63,261 nt of DNA from Streptomyces ipomoeae 91-03 (GTDB taxonomy: Bacteria > Actinomycetota > Actinomycetes > Streptomycetales > Streptomycetaceae), in assembly GCF_000317595.1 (NCBI RefSeq), contig NZ_AEJC01000537.1, positions 1 through 63,261 of the forward strand. Reading direction: 5' to 3'. A model generated the notes under the pieces. That model was given only the letters and a program-made list of their open reading frames with translations, did not search any database and was not told where the DNA came from. The position numbers and the translations under genes were made by a program. Positions 25,407-36,600 of the stretch are shown in pieces (the stretch's first letter is position 1; the number at the start of each line of letters is the position of its first letter).

Positions 25407-26413
25407 GACGCGCCGGTCCAGCGCACCGCCGCCGCGGCGGCGAAGTCACCGGCGTGCGCGAACCCGGACATCACCACGAGGTCGCCGTCGCGCAGTTCAC
25501 CCGCGCGCGCGGCCTGGTCGAGGGTGATGGGCACGGCGGCGCCGTAGAGGTTGCCGAAGCGGTCGAAGGTGTCGAAGTGGCGCTCCTTGTCGAGCTTCAG
25601 GGCCTGTCGCCAGTTCCGCAGGAAGATCCGGTTCGGCTGGTTGGTGACGAGGACGTCGATCGCGGACGGCTCCTCGCCGAGCTCCGCGCAGAGCTCCCGG
25701 ACCAGCTCGGGCACGAGCGTGTTGCCGCGGTCCAGGACCTCCTTCTGCTTCGCGCCGTCGAACCAGATGTCCGTCTGCCCGGTGCCGGGCTCCCAGTACT
25801 TGCGGCCGTCCGGGGACGCGAGCCCCAGGTCGACCGAGTACGCGGGGACGCTGCGCCTGCGCACACCGAGGACCGGTGAACCGGCGCCCGCCTCCACCAA
25901 GGCCACGCCGCAGCCGTCGCCCGGCACCGCCGCGTGGGGGTGCTTGCGCACCTCGGACTGGGCGAACATCTGTCCGGCGGTGTTCTGCACATTGGCGATC
26001 AGCGCGGTCTTGGCGGAGCCGTCCGCCATGATCTTCTGCGCCAGCTGCAGCATGTACATGAACGAGGCGCAGCCGCCGTTGTGCACGTCCAGGATCCAGT
26101 CGGGGTCGATGCCGAGCCGGTGCGCCGCCTGGGCGCCGACCCCCATGAACGGCTCGTCCGGCAGCAGCACGTTCGTCAGGAGCACATCCGCCTCGGGCTT
26201 CCTGCCCAGCCGGTCGAACAGGGGCAGGGCCGCCTTGGCGATCATGTCGGAGGCACGCTCGTCCGGGGCGACGTGGTGCCGGGTCGCCGGGACCTTGAAC
26301 AGCGGGGCGTTGGCCAGCGGGTCCAGCGGGGCGTCCGGGTCGTGGAAGAACTCGGGGCCCACGACCTTCTCGGGCAGATAGCTTCCGAAGTCGACTATGC
26401 CGACGGGCTGCAT
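25403..26413 (-). CDS. KASIII-like protein with His-to-Asn change in the active site
   Basis: 336 residues from the ATG at 26413 (AGGA 7 nt upstream); the start lies 19 bp inside the end of the PKS gene. The nucleophile Cys is in HNGGCASFMYM and the Asn equivalent in FDRFGNLYGAAVP. The usual HQAN motif reads NQPN (VTNQPNRIFL), so the catalytic His is replaced by Asn. Loss of His should weaken decarboxylative condensation and suggests an acyltransferase or ester-forming role, as seen in other divergent KASIII enzymes of natural-product pathways. A canonical KASIII is encoded at 44596 in the same cluster. Confidence 0.88.
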   Translation of the reverse strand: MQPVGIVDFGSYLPEKVVGPEFFHDPDAPLDPLANAPLFKVPATRHHVAPDERASDMIAKAALPLFDRLGRKPEADVLLTNVLLPDEPFMGVGAQAAHRLGIDPDWILDVHNGGCASFMYMLQLAQKIMADGSAKTALIANVQNTAGQMFAQSEVRKHPHAAVPGDGCGVALVEAGAGSPVLGVRRRSVPAYSVDLGLASPDGRKYWEPGTGQTDIWFDGAKQKEVLDRGNTLVPELVRELCAELGEEPSAIDVLVTNQPNRIFLRNWRQALKLDKERHFDTFDRFGNLYGAAVPITLDQAARAGELRDGDLVVMSGFAHAGDFAAAAAVRWTGAS

Positions 26414-29400
26414 GACGGTTCCTTTCGAAGCCAGTCCTCCACCGCCCGCGCGGTGTCGACGGCGTGTTCTTCGAGGAGCGAGAAGTGATCGCCGGTGACC
26501 GGCGTGACGGTGTCCGCCGCCCGCCACAGCGGCCAGTCACCGCTGCCGGGGGCGTCCGGGCCGCGCTCGGCGGTGAGCAGCAGGGCCGGGGCGGTGAGCG
26601 GGTCGGCGGCCCAGTCGTCGAAGAGCCGCAGATAGCCGCCCATGGCCAGCACGCCCGCCTCGTGCACGCCGGTCTCGTGCACGTCGGCCTCGCGCAGGCC
26701 GGTCTCGTGCATGCCGGTCTGGGCCCGGTCCCTGGCGAGGATGTGCCCCATCGCCCAGCCGAACACCTCGCCCTGCCGGGCGGGTTCGGGCTCGTACGTG
26801 TCGATCAGGACGACGCCCGCGACCCGGTCCCCGGCCCGCTCCAGGCTCGCGGCGGCGGCGTGCGCGAGGACACCGCCGATGGAGTGCCCGACCAGCAGCA
26901 GCGGGGCGCCGCCCGCCGCCGTGCGGGCAGCGGCGGCCAGGCTGTCGACCGCCGCGCGCCGGGAGGCCGGCACGAGGGGTGAGGCGGCGTCGAACCCCGG
27001 CAGGGCCAGCGCCGACATCCGCAGCCGGCGCCGGAAGCCCGCCGCGAACCGCGCGAACTGGTGCGGCCCCGACCCGGCCAGGAAGGACGGCACACACACC
27101 ACGGCGGGCTCGACGGGACCGTCGGACACGAGGACGGACCTGACCGGCTCGGTGAGCCGATCGAGGGAGGCGAAGGAGGGCAGCGCATCGGCGGCCCGCC
27201 GCAACCGGGGCACGACGGCGGCGAGTTCACCCGCGCCGTGCGCGGCCCGGAGAAGGGCGGTGTAGTGGCCCGGGCTTCGGTCGGCGACGGTCGGCATGCC
27301 TTCCGCCGGCTGCCGTGCGGCATCCTCGGGCCGCGACGCGGCGCCGTCCGGGCTTAGCGCGGCCCCATCGGGCTTCGGCGCCTCCGCCGGATTCGGCGCG
27401 GCTGCCGGGGGCCATGGTGTGGCGGACTCACCCGGTGGGGCCGGTTCGAGCAGCGGTCGCAGGTGATCCGCGATCGCTCGTGGCGTCGGATGGTCCACCA
27501 GCAGCGTCGCCGGGAGGTCGAGGCCGGTGGCTGTGGACAGGCGGCGCTGGAGTCGGACGGCGCCGAGGGAGTCGATGCCCAGTTCCAGGAGGGTCTTGTC
27601 GGGGTCGACGGTCGTGTCGTCGTCGTGACCGAGGACGAGGCCGGTCTGGGCCAGGACCAGGGCCAGCGCGTCCGGCGCCGGGGGAGCGGGTTCCCGCGGA
27701 GCCCCGGCCCGGGGAGCCGCGTCGGATTCCGCGGGCCCCGGGGCACGTACGGGCTGCCGTACGTCGATCCAGTGGCGGCGTGGCTGGAAGGCGTACGTCG
27801 GAAGGCTCACCCGGCGGCCCGCCCCCGGCGGGAAGAGGTCCGCCAGGTCGCCGCCGGCCCCGTGGGCGTGCAACTCGGCGAGCGCGGTCAGGAGCGCGAC
27901 GGGCTCCGGCCCGCGCCCGTCGAGGGCCGGGGCGAGGACGGCGGCCGACGGGGCGTCCAGGCACTCGCGCGCCATACCCGTGAGCACCCCCGCCGGGCCG
28001 AGCTCCAGGAAGGCGGTCACGCCCGCCCGCTCCAGCGCCCGGACGCCGTCGTGGAACCGGACCGGACGCTCGGCGTGCCGCACCCAGTACCCGGGGGTGG
28101 CGAGCGTGTCCGCGTCGGCGAGTTCGCCGGTGACGTCGGAGACGATCGGGATGCGCGGCGCCCGATAGCTCAGACCGCCCGCGACCTCGGCGAGCCGTTC
28201 GAGCGCGGGCCGCATCAGGGGCGAGTGGAAGGCATGGCTCACCCGCAGCCGGCGGATGCGCCGACCCCGCTCCCGCCAGGGGGCCTCCCAGCCGTCGAGG
28301 GCGTCCGCGGCACCGGACACGACGACGGAGCGCGGTCCGTTGACGGCGGCCACCGCCAACTCCTCGTACCCCGCCAGGCTTTCGCGGACCTCGTCCTCCG
28401 ACGCCTGTACGGCGACCATCGCGCCCCCCGTCGGCAGCGCCTGCATCAGTGCGCCTCGGGCGGCGACCAGGGCGCTCGCGTCCGCGAGGGACAGCACCCC
28501 GGCGACGTGGGCGGCGGACAGTTCGCCGATCGAATGGCCGAGCAGGAAGTCGGGGGTGAAGCCCCAGGACTCGACGAGCCGGTGGAGGGCGACCTCCAGG
28601 GCGAACAGGGCGGGCTGGGTGTAGCCGGTGCTGTGCAGGAGCCGCGCGTCAGGGCTGTCCTCGGCGGCGAACATCACCTGCCGCAGCGGCCGTTCCAGAT
28701 GACGGTCGAGTTCGGCGCACACCGCGTCGAGCGCGTCCGCGAACACCGGGTGGGCGGCGGCGAGTTCCCGCCCGGCGCCGGCGCGCTGGGAGCCCTGCCC
28801 GGAGAAGAGGAAGGCGGTCCGGCGTCCGCGCGCGGCCACGCCCTGGACGGCGTTGCCCGGCAGCTCGCCCGCCCCGAACGCCGCGAGACCGGCGCGGAGT
28901 TCGTCCCGGCCGGTGCCGATGACGACCACCCGGTGCTCGAAGCGGGCCCGCGTCCGGGCGAGCGCGGCGCCGACCTCGGTGGGCGTGGGCTCCGGGCGGG
29001 TGGCGCCGGCGTACGCGGTGGGCCTGGGGCCCGTGGCATCGGCGTACGCGGTGAGGTGGGCGTCGAGACGGCGGGCCTGGTCGCGCAGCGCGGCGGGGGT
29101 CTTGGCGGAGAGCACCCAGGGGACGGCGGGGAGTTCGGCGGGCCCCTGCCCGCCCGAGCCGTCGCGGCCATCGTGGTCGTGGCCGTGGAGGTCGAGGGGG
29201 TCGTGCCGTTCGTCCCGTTCGTCGGGAGCCTCCTCGACGACGACATGGGCGTTGGTGCCGCTGATGCCGAAGGAGGAGACACCGGCGCGCCGTACGCGCT
29301 CCCCGCGCGGCCAGGGCGTGGCCTCGGTCAGCAGGGAGATCCCGCCGCCGGACCAGTCGGCCTTCGGTGTGGGCCGGTCGACGTGCAGCGTCCGGGGAAG

Positions 29401-30606
29401 CAGCTCGTGGCGCAGCGCCTGGACCATCTTGATGAGGCCCCCGACCCCGGCGGCGGCCTGGCTGTGCCCGAGGTTGGACTTCAGCGAGCCGAGCCACAGG
29501 GGCCGCCCGGCGTCGCGCTCCCGGCCGTAGACGGCGTTCAGCGCGTCGATCTCGATGGGGTCGCCGAGCGTGGTGCCGGTGCCGTGGCCCTCGACGGCGT
29601 CGATGTCGGCGGGAGCGAGGCGCGCGGCGGCCAGCGCCTGGCCGATGACGTTCTGCTGGGAGGTGCCGTTGGGCGCGGTGAGGCCGTTGCTCGCGCCGTC
29701 CTGGTTGACGGCCGAGCCCCTGATGAGGGCGAGGACGCGATGGCCGTGGCGCCGGGCCTCGCCGAGCCGCTCCAGGAGGACGACGCCGACGCCCTCGCCC
29801 CAGCCGGTGCCGTCCGCCGCCTCGGCGTAGGACCGGCAGCGGCCGTCCGGCGAGAGACCGCGCTGTCTGCTGAACTCGGTGAACACACCGGGGGTGGACA
29901 TCACGGTGACACCACCGGCGAGGGCGAGCGAGCACTCGCCCCGGCGCAGCGCCTGCGCCGCCAGATGCGCCCCGACCAGGGAGGAGGAGCACGCCGTGTC
30001 GATGGTGAGCGCCGGGCCCTCGAACCCCAGCGCGTACGCGACCCGACCCGACAGCACGCTCCCCGCCGAGCCGATCCCCCAGTAGCCCTCCAGGTCGCTC
30101 GGCCCGGAGCGCGCGAGGTGGACGTAGTCCTGCCCGGTGGTCCCCACGAACACGCCCGTCCGGGAACCCCGTAACGTGCCGGGGTCGATGCCCGCGTCCT
30201 CCAGGCACTCCCACACTGTCTGCAGGAGCAGCCGCTGCTGGGGGTCCATGGCCTGTGCCTCGGTGTGCCCGATGCCGAAGAAGTCGGCGTCGAACTCCGT
30301 CGCCGAGTCGAGGAAGGCACCGGAGCGGGTGTACGTGGTGCCGGGGCGGTCGGGATCGTCGTCGAAGAGGTGGTCGAGGTCCCAGCCCCGGTCCTCGGGG
30401 AAGCCCCCGACGACATCGCGTTCCCGGGCCACGACGTCCCACAGCCCGGCGGCGGAGGTGACACCGCCCGGGTAGTGGCAGGCCATGCCGACCACCGCGA
30501 CCGGTTCGCTCTCGCGTTCCTCGGCCCGCCGCAATCGCTCACGGGTGCTCTGCAGTTCGGCGACCACACGCCTGAGGTACTGGAGTGTCCTGTCGTCGTC
30601 CGCCAT
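26395..30606 (-). CDS. Type I PKS terminal module: KS-AT(malonyl)-ACP-TE
   Basis: 1403 residues. A coiled-coil docking segment (1-33) precedes KS (35-460: Cys206 in DTACSSS, His341 in EGHGTGT, His381 in NLGHSQ). AT (about 597-900) has GHSIGE (Ser692) and HAFH (791-794), which predict malonyl-CoA. ACP (about 980-1050) has Ser1013 in LGIDSLG. A thioesterase closes it (about 1165-1400; Ser1242 in GHSIGG). No reductive domain, so a beta-keto product is expected. Codon 145 is TTA (30172-30174), predicting bldA dependence. The TE carries a short repetitive insert (HETG/HEAG near 26640-26720). The start is 3 bp after the preceding PKS stop, and the coiled coil fits docking to that protein. Confidence 0.95.
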   Translation of the reverse strand: MADDDRTLQYLRRVVAELQSTRERLRRAEERESEPVAVVGMACHYPGGVTSAAGLWDVVARERDVVGGFPEDRGWDLDHLFDDDPDRPGTTYTRSGAFLDSATEFDADFFGIGHTEAQAMDPQQRLLLQTVWECLEDAGIDPGTLRGSRTGVFVGTTGQDYVHLARSGPSDLEGYWGIGSAGSVLSGRVAYALGFEGPALTIDTACSSSLVGAHLAAQALRRGECSLALAGGVTVMSTPGVFTEFSRQRGLSPDGRCRSYAEAADGTGWGEGVGVVLLERLGEARRHGHRVLALIRGSAVNQDGASNGLTAPNGTSQQNVIGQALAAARLAPADIDAVEGHGTGTTLGDPIEIDALNAVYGRERDAGRPLWLGSLKSNLGHSQAAAGVGGLIKMVQALRHELLPRTLHVDRPTPKADWSGGGISLLTEATPWPRGERVRRAGVSSFGISGTNAHVVVEEAPDERDERHDPLDLHGHDHDGRDGSGGQGPAELPAVPWVLSAKTPAALRDQARRLDAHLTAYADATGPRPTAYAGATRPEPTPTEVGAALARTRARFEHRVVVIGTGRDELRAGLAAFGAGELPGNAVQGVAARGRRTAFLFSGQGSQRAGAGRELAAAHPVFADALDAVCAELDRHLERPLRQVMFAAEDSPDARLLHSTGYTQPALFALEVALHRLVESWGFTPDFLLGHSIGELSAAHVAGVLSLADASALVAARGALMQALPTGGAMVAVQASEDEVRESLAGYEELAVAAVNGPRSVVVSGAADALDGWEAPWRERGRRIRRLRVSHAFHSPLMRPALERLAEVAGGLSYRAPRIPIVSDVTGELADADTLATPGYWVRHAERPVRFHDGVRALERAGVTAFLELGPAGVLTGMARECLDAPSAAVLAPALDGRGPEPVALLTALAELHAHGAGGDLADLFPPGAGRRVSLPTYAFQPRRHWIDVRQPVRAPGPAESDAAPRAGAPREPAPPAPDALALVLAQTGLVLGHDDDTTVDPDKTLLELGIDSLGAVRLQRRLSTATGLDLPATLLVDHPTPRAIADHLRPLLEPAPPGESATPWPPAAAPNPAEAPKPDGAALSPDGAASRPEDAARQPAEGMPTVADRSPGHYTALLRAAHGAGELAAVVPRLRRAADALPSFASLDRLTEPVRSVLVSDGPVEPAVVCVPSFLAGSGPHQFARFAAGFRRRLRMSALALPGFDAASPLVPASRRAAVDSLAAAARTAAGGAPLLLVGHSIGGVLAHAAAASLERAGDRVAGVVLIDTYEPEPARQGEVFGWAMGHILARDRAQTGMHETGLREADVHETGVHEAGVLAMGGYLRLFDDWAADPLTAPALLLTAERGPDAPGSGDWPLWRAADTVTPVTGDHFSLLEEHAVDTARAVEDWLRKEPSCSPSA

Positions 30607-30609
30607 GGC

Positions 30610-33600
30610 TCAGGCCACCCCCAGGTCGTTGTCGATCAGGTCGAAGAGTTCGTCGGCGGTGGCGTCGTCGACGCGTCGCCCGTGGTCGCCGCCGGCACCG
30701 GGCTCCCGGTCCTCCGCGGAGAGGTCCTCCAGGGACGCGAGGAGCGAGCGCAGCCTGGTGCTCACCGCGCCGGCGTCGGACGGGGCGAGCGAGGGCAGCA
30801 GCGCGGCCAGCCGGTCCAGGTCCGCGTACACGGCGGTGCCGGTCGGCCGCTGTTCCTCCGGGGTGGCGCGCTCCTCCAGCAGGGTCCGCAGCCGGGCGGC
30901 GAGGGCGGGCACCGAGGGGTGGCTGAAGACGAGGGTGGACGGCAGGGTCAGCCCGGTGACCTGGCTGAGCCGGTTGCGCAGCCGTACCGCGCCGAGCGAG
31001 TCCAGCCCCAGCTCCTTGAAGGGCCGTTCCGGATCCACCGCCCCGGCGTCCGCATGGCCGAGCACGGTGGCGACCTCGGCGGCGACGACGCCCGCCACGA
31101 GCGCGTCACGTTCCTCCGGCGGCGCGCCCGCCAGCCGGGAGAGCAGCGCACCGCCGCGCACGCCCGTCGGACGGGCCGTGGTCGGCGCGAGGGCGCGCAG
31201 GACGGCGGGAAGCACGCCGTCGCGGCCTGGGCGCGGAGGGCGGCCAGGTCGAGCCGGGCGGGCAGCAGCAGGCGTCACCGGTGTGGTGCGCGGCGTCGAG
31301 GAGCCGGAGTCCGTCCTCCGTCGACAGCGGAGCCAGCCCCAACCTGCCCAGTTGGGCCACCCCGTCCCGGCGAGATGCCGGGTCATCGCGCTCGTCTCCG
31401 CCCACAGCCCCCAGGCGAGGGAGAGGCCGGGCAGTCCCCGCGCCCGCCGCCACTGGGCGAAGGCGTCGAGGAAGGTGTTGGCGGCGGCGTAGTTCCCCTG
31501 CCCTGGACCGCCGATGGTCCCCGCCACGGAGGAGAAGAGCACGAAGGAGCGGAGCGGGGCACCGGCGGTCAGCTCGTGCAGATGGAGCGCGGCGTCGGCC
31601 TTGGGCCGCATGACACGGTCGAGGCGTTCGGGGGTGAGCGCCTCCACCAGCCCGTCGTCGAGGACTCCCGCCGAGTGGACCACGGACGTGAGCGGACGGT
31701 CCGACGGCACGGAGGCGAGGAGCCCCGCCACGGCCGCCCGGTCGGTGATGTCGCAGGCCGCGACCGCGACCTCGGCACCGAGCGCTTCCAACTCCGCGAC
31801 GAGCCCCGCCACGCCGTCGGCCGCGCGGCCACGACGGCTCACGAGGAGCAGGTGCCGGGCACCGCGCTCGGCGACGAGGTGCCGGGCCACCTGGGCGCCG
31901 ATGCCGCTGGTGCCGCCGGTGACGAGGACGGTGCCGTCCGGGTCGAAGGGCAGCGGTTCCCCCGTGGCACGGGCGCGGACGACGCGCGGGACGTACGCGA
32001 TGCCGTCGCGCACGGCGAGTTGGGGCTCGGAGGAGGCGTGCAGCGCCGCCGGTACGGTCTCGTCGGCACCCGCCAGGTCGATCAGCGTGAACCGTCCCGG
32101 GTGCTCGGACTGCGCGGAACGCACCAGGCCCCAGAGCGCGGCCGGTTCCGGTCGGACGGTGGTGGCGTCCGGGGTGACCGCGACGGCGTCCCGGGTCACG
32201 AGGACGAGCCGCGAGTCGGCCAGCCGCTCCTCGGCGAGCCATCCCTGCAGCAGGGCGAGGGTGCGGTGCGCCAGATCACGGGCCCGTGCCGCGTCCGGCA
32301 CCGCGTCCGGCGTGGCGCGCGGTGCGGGCTCGGCGGTGAGCACGGTGTCCGGGACGGGGGCGCCCGCGTCGAGGGCCGCGAGGAGGGCGGTCAGATCGGG
32401 GTAGGAGGGTACGTCCGCCCCGTACGCGGAGGTGTCGACGCCTTCGCCGAGCAGCGCGTACGGCCCAACGGGGCGCGCCGGTGCGGTCGGTGCGGCCGGC
32501 GTGTCTGGTGCGGCCGGCGTGCCTGGTGTGGCCGAGGTGGCTGACGTGGCTGACGTGGCTGATGTGACTGACATGGCTGATGTGGCCGATGGGGCCGGAA
32601 CGCCGGGATCCGGCATCGGCAGCGGCTGCCACTCCAGGCGGAACAGCGAGTCCGTCCCCGCGCCCGCAGCCGCCAGCTTGGCGGGTGACACCGGGCGGGC
32701 CACGACCGCGTCGACCGAGGCCACGGGGGCGCCGGTCTCGTCGGTCGCGGACATCCGTACCGTCCCCTCGCCCTGCGGGGTGAGCGTCACGCGCAGCCGC
32801 GTCGCGTCCGGACCGCCGATCCGTACGCCGGACCAGGTGAACGGCAGCCATGCCTGCGCCGACTCGGCGTCCGGGCCCGTCAGCTCCGTGAGCTGGGCGT
32901 GGAACGCCGCGTCCAGCAGCGCCGGGTGCACGGCGAAGCCGTCCGCGTCCGCCGTGACGTCCACCTCCGCGAGGAGCCCGTCCTCGTGGCGCCAGGCGGC
33001 GCGCAGGCCCTGGAAGACGGGGCCGTAGCCGAAGCCGCGGTCCGCGAGGAGGTCGTAGAGGCCGTCGACGTCCACGGCCGTGGCGCCGGGCGGCGGCCAG
33101 GCAGCCGCCCGCGCCGGAGGCTCGCCGGGCGGTGCCGCCTCCAGGAGGCCGACGGCGTGCCGGGTCCACGCCCCGTCACCCTCACCCTCACCACCGGTCG
33201 CGTCACCGGTGGGTGAGCCGACGGCACGTGAATGGACGGTGATCGACCGCCGCCCCGCCGCGTCCGGCGCCCCCACCGACGCCTGCAGATCCACCGCCCC
33301 GTCGTCCACGAGAGCCAGCGGTTCCTCCAGCGTCAGCTCGGTCACCATGTCGCAGCCGAGCCGCGCGCCCGCCCACGCCGCGATGTCCACGAACGCGGTG
33401 CCCGGCAGCAGCACGGTGCCGTAGACCGCGTGGTCGTCCAGCCAGCCGTGCGTGCCCCGCGAGACCCGCCCGGTGAACAGCCACCCCGCGCCGTCCGCGA
33501 GCTCGGCGCCCGCCGTGAGCAGGGGATGCCCCGTCGGGCGCAGGCCCGCGCCGGTGACATCGCCCGTGCCCGCCCGCGGTGTGGCCCAGTACCGCTCCGA

Positions 33601-36600
33601 CCGGAAGGCGTACGTGGGCAGTTCGACCCGCCGGGCGGTGCGCTCGTCGAACACCGCGTCCCATGCCACCGGCGCTCCGTGTGCGTACGCCTCGGCGAGC
33701 GCCCCGGTGAAGCGCGCCAGTTCCCCGTCGCGCCGGGCCGAACCGAGGACGGCCGCCGCGGCGCCCGTCGCCTCCACCGTCTGCTCCACCGCGACCGTGA
33801 GGATCGGATGCGGGCTGACCTCGATGAACGTCGTGTGGCCGGTGGCGAGGAGCTGCCGTACGACCTCCTCGAACCGGACCGGCTGCCGCAGATTCCGGTA
33901 CCAGTAGCCGGCGTCCAGCTGTGCCGTGTCGAGTTCGGCGGCGGTGACCGTGGAGTGGAAGCGGACCTCGCCGGAGCGGGGCGCCAGGGGAGCCAGGGCC
34001 TCGGCGAGCGACTCCTTGATGGTCTCGACCTGAGGGGAGTGCGAGGCGTAGTCGACGGGGACGCGCCGGGCCCAGACGCCGTCCTCGGCGCAGCGGGCGA
34101 GAAGTTCGTCGAGGGCGTCGGGGTCGCCGGAGACGGTCATGGAGGACGGCCCGTTCACGGCGGCCACGGAGATGCGCCCGCCCCAGCGATCGAGCAGCGG
34201 CAGCAGCCGCTCCGGGGAGGCCGTCACCGACGCCATCCCGCCCTGGCCGGCCATGGTGGTGGCGATGGCCCGGCTGCGCAGCGCCACGACCCGCGCGGCG
34301 TCGTCGAGGGAGAGCCCGCCGGCGACGTACGCGGCGGCGATCTCGCCCTGGGAGTGCCCGACGACGGCGTCGGGCCGCACCCCGTGCCGCCGCCAGAGCG
34401 CGGCGAGCGCCGCCATCACGGCGAACAGGGCCGGCTGTACGACGTCCACGCGGTCCAGCGGGGGAGCGCCCGGCGCGCCGCGCAGCACGTCGTCGAGCGA
34501 CCAGTCGACGTACGGTGCGAGGGCGTCGGCGACGGCGCGCAGCTCCTCGGCGAACACCGGGTGCGCGGCGGCGAGTTCACGACCCATGCCGATCCACTGG
34601 GAGCCCTGCCCGGGAAACACGAACACGACCTTGCCGCCGGGACGCGCCCTGCCGAGGGCGGTCCCCTCGACGGCCTCCCCGTGCGCGAGGGCTGCCACCG
34701 CCCCGAGAAGTTCCTCGCGCGTGGCGCCGACGACGGCCGCGCGATGCTCGAAGTGGGCCCGCGTCAACGCCAGCCCGGCCCCGACCGCCACGGGCGACAC
34801 CTCGCCCACCTCGACAAGCCGCCCATGCAGCCGCCACGCCTGCTCCCGCAGAGCGCCGACACTCTTGGCGGACAAAACCCAGGGAACAACCGAAGAACCC
34901 CCGCCCACACCCCCGCCGACCGCACCCTCATGCGCCGCGCTTCGGCCGGTTGTGCCTGTGTCGACCGCACCCTCATCTGCCACGCTTCGACCGACCGTGC
35001 CTGTGCCGGCCGCGTCCTCATGCGTCGCGCTTCGGCCGGCCGCGCGTGCGGCGGCCGTGCCCTCATCCGGCACGACTCCGTCGGCCGTGCTTCCACCCGC
35101 CGTACTTCCATCCGCCGCGCTTGCGCCGGTCGCGCTTGCGCCGGCCGTGTCCGAGTCGATCGCGGCTTCGCCGGCTGCGCCCTCATCCGTCGCGCTTCGG
35201 CCGGCCGCGCGTGCGGCGGCCGTGGCCTCATCCGCCACGATTCCGTCGGCCGTGCCTTCGCCCGTCGCGACCTCATCTGCCGGACGTCCGGCCGCCGTGC
35301 CGCCCCTCGACCCGCCCTCGTCGGCCGACCCCTCGGCCGCCGGGTCGTCGTTGAGCGGTGGCTCCTCCACGAGGACGTGGGCGTTCGTCCCGCCGACGCC
35401 GAACGCCGACACGCCGGCACGGCGGACGCGGGTGCCCCGTGGCCAGGGCGTGGGTTCCGTCAGCAGGGACACCGTGCCGCTCGACCAGTCGGCCTTGGGG
35501 GTCGGCTCGTCGATGTGCAGGGTCCGGGGCAGGACCCCGTGGCGCAGCGCCTCGATCATCTTGATGATGCCGCCGACGCCCGCCGCGGCCTGGCTGTGGC
35601 CGATGTTGGACTTCAGCGAGCCGAGCCTCAGCGGTCGTCCGGCGGGCCGGTCCTCGGCGAACACCGCCGTGAGCGAATCGATCTCGATCGGGTCGCCGAG
35701 CTTCGTGCCCGTGCCGTGGCCCTCCACCGCGTCGATGTCACCGGGACGCAGCCCGGCCGCCGCCAGCGCCTGCCGCACGACCCGCTGCTGCGCGGCACCG
35801 TTCGGCGCGGTCAGCCCGTTGCTCGCCCCGTCCTGGTTGACGGCCGAGCCGGGCAGCAGCGCGAGCACCCGATGACCGCGCCGCCGCGCCTCGCTGAGCC
35901 GTTCCAGTACGAGGACGCCGACCCCCTCGGCCCAGCCCGTGCCGTCGGCCGCCCCGGCATAGGACCGGCACCGCCCGTCCGGCGACAGCGCCCGCTGCCT
36001 GCTGAACTCGGTGAACACCTTGGGCGTCGCCATCACGGCGGCGCCACCGGCGACGGCGAGCGAGCACTCCCCGGTGCGCAGCGCCTGGGCCGCCAGGTGC
36101 ACGCTCACCAGGGACGACGAGCAGGCCGTGTCGACGGTGAGCGCGGGCCCCTCGAAACCGAAGGCGTAGGCGATGCGGCCGGACAGGACGCTGCCGGCCG
36201 AGCCGATGCCCCAGTAGCCCTCCAGCTCGCGCGGTCCCGAGCGCGCCACCTGCTCGTAGTCCTGGCCGCTGCTGCCGATGTAGACACCGGTGGGGGACTT
36301 GCGCAGGGTGCCGGGGTCGACTCCCGCGTTCTCCAGGGCCTCCCACACGGTGTGCAGGAGCAGCCGCTGCTGCGGGTCCATCGCCAGGGCCTCGCGGCGC
36401 GCGACCCCGAAGAAGTCGGCGTCGAAATCGGCGACCGAGTCCAGGAAGCCACCGGTGCGGGCGTAGCTCGTACCGGGCTGCTCCGGGTCGTCGGAGAAGA
36501 GGCCGTCGAGGTCCCAGCCGCGGTCGGCGGGGAAGTCCGAGACGACGTCGCGCCCGGCGGCCACGACGTCCCACAGGTCGGCGGGTGAGGCGACACCGCC

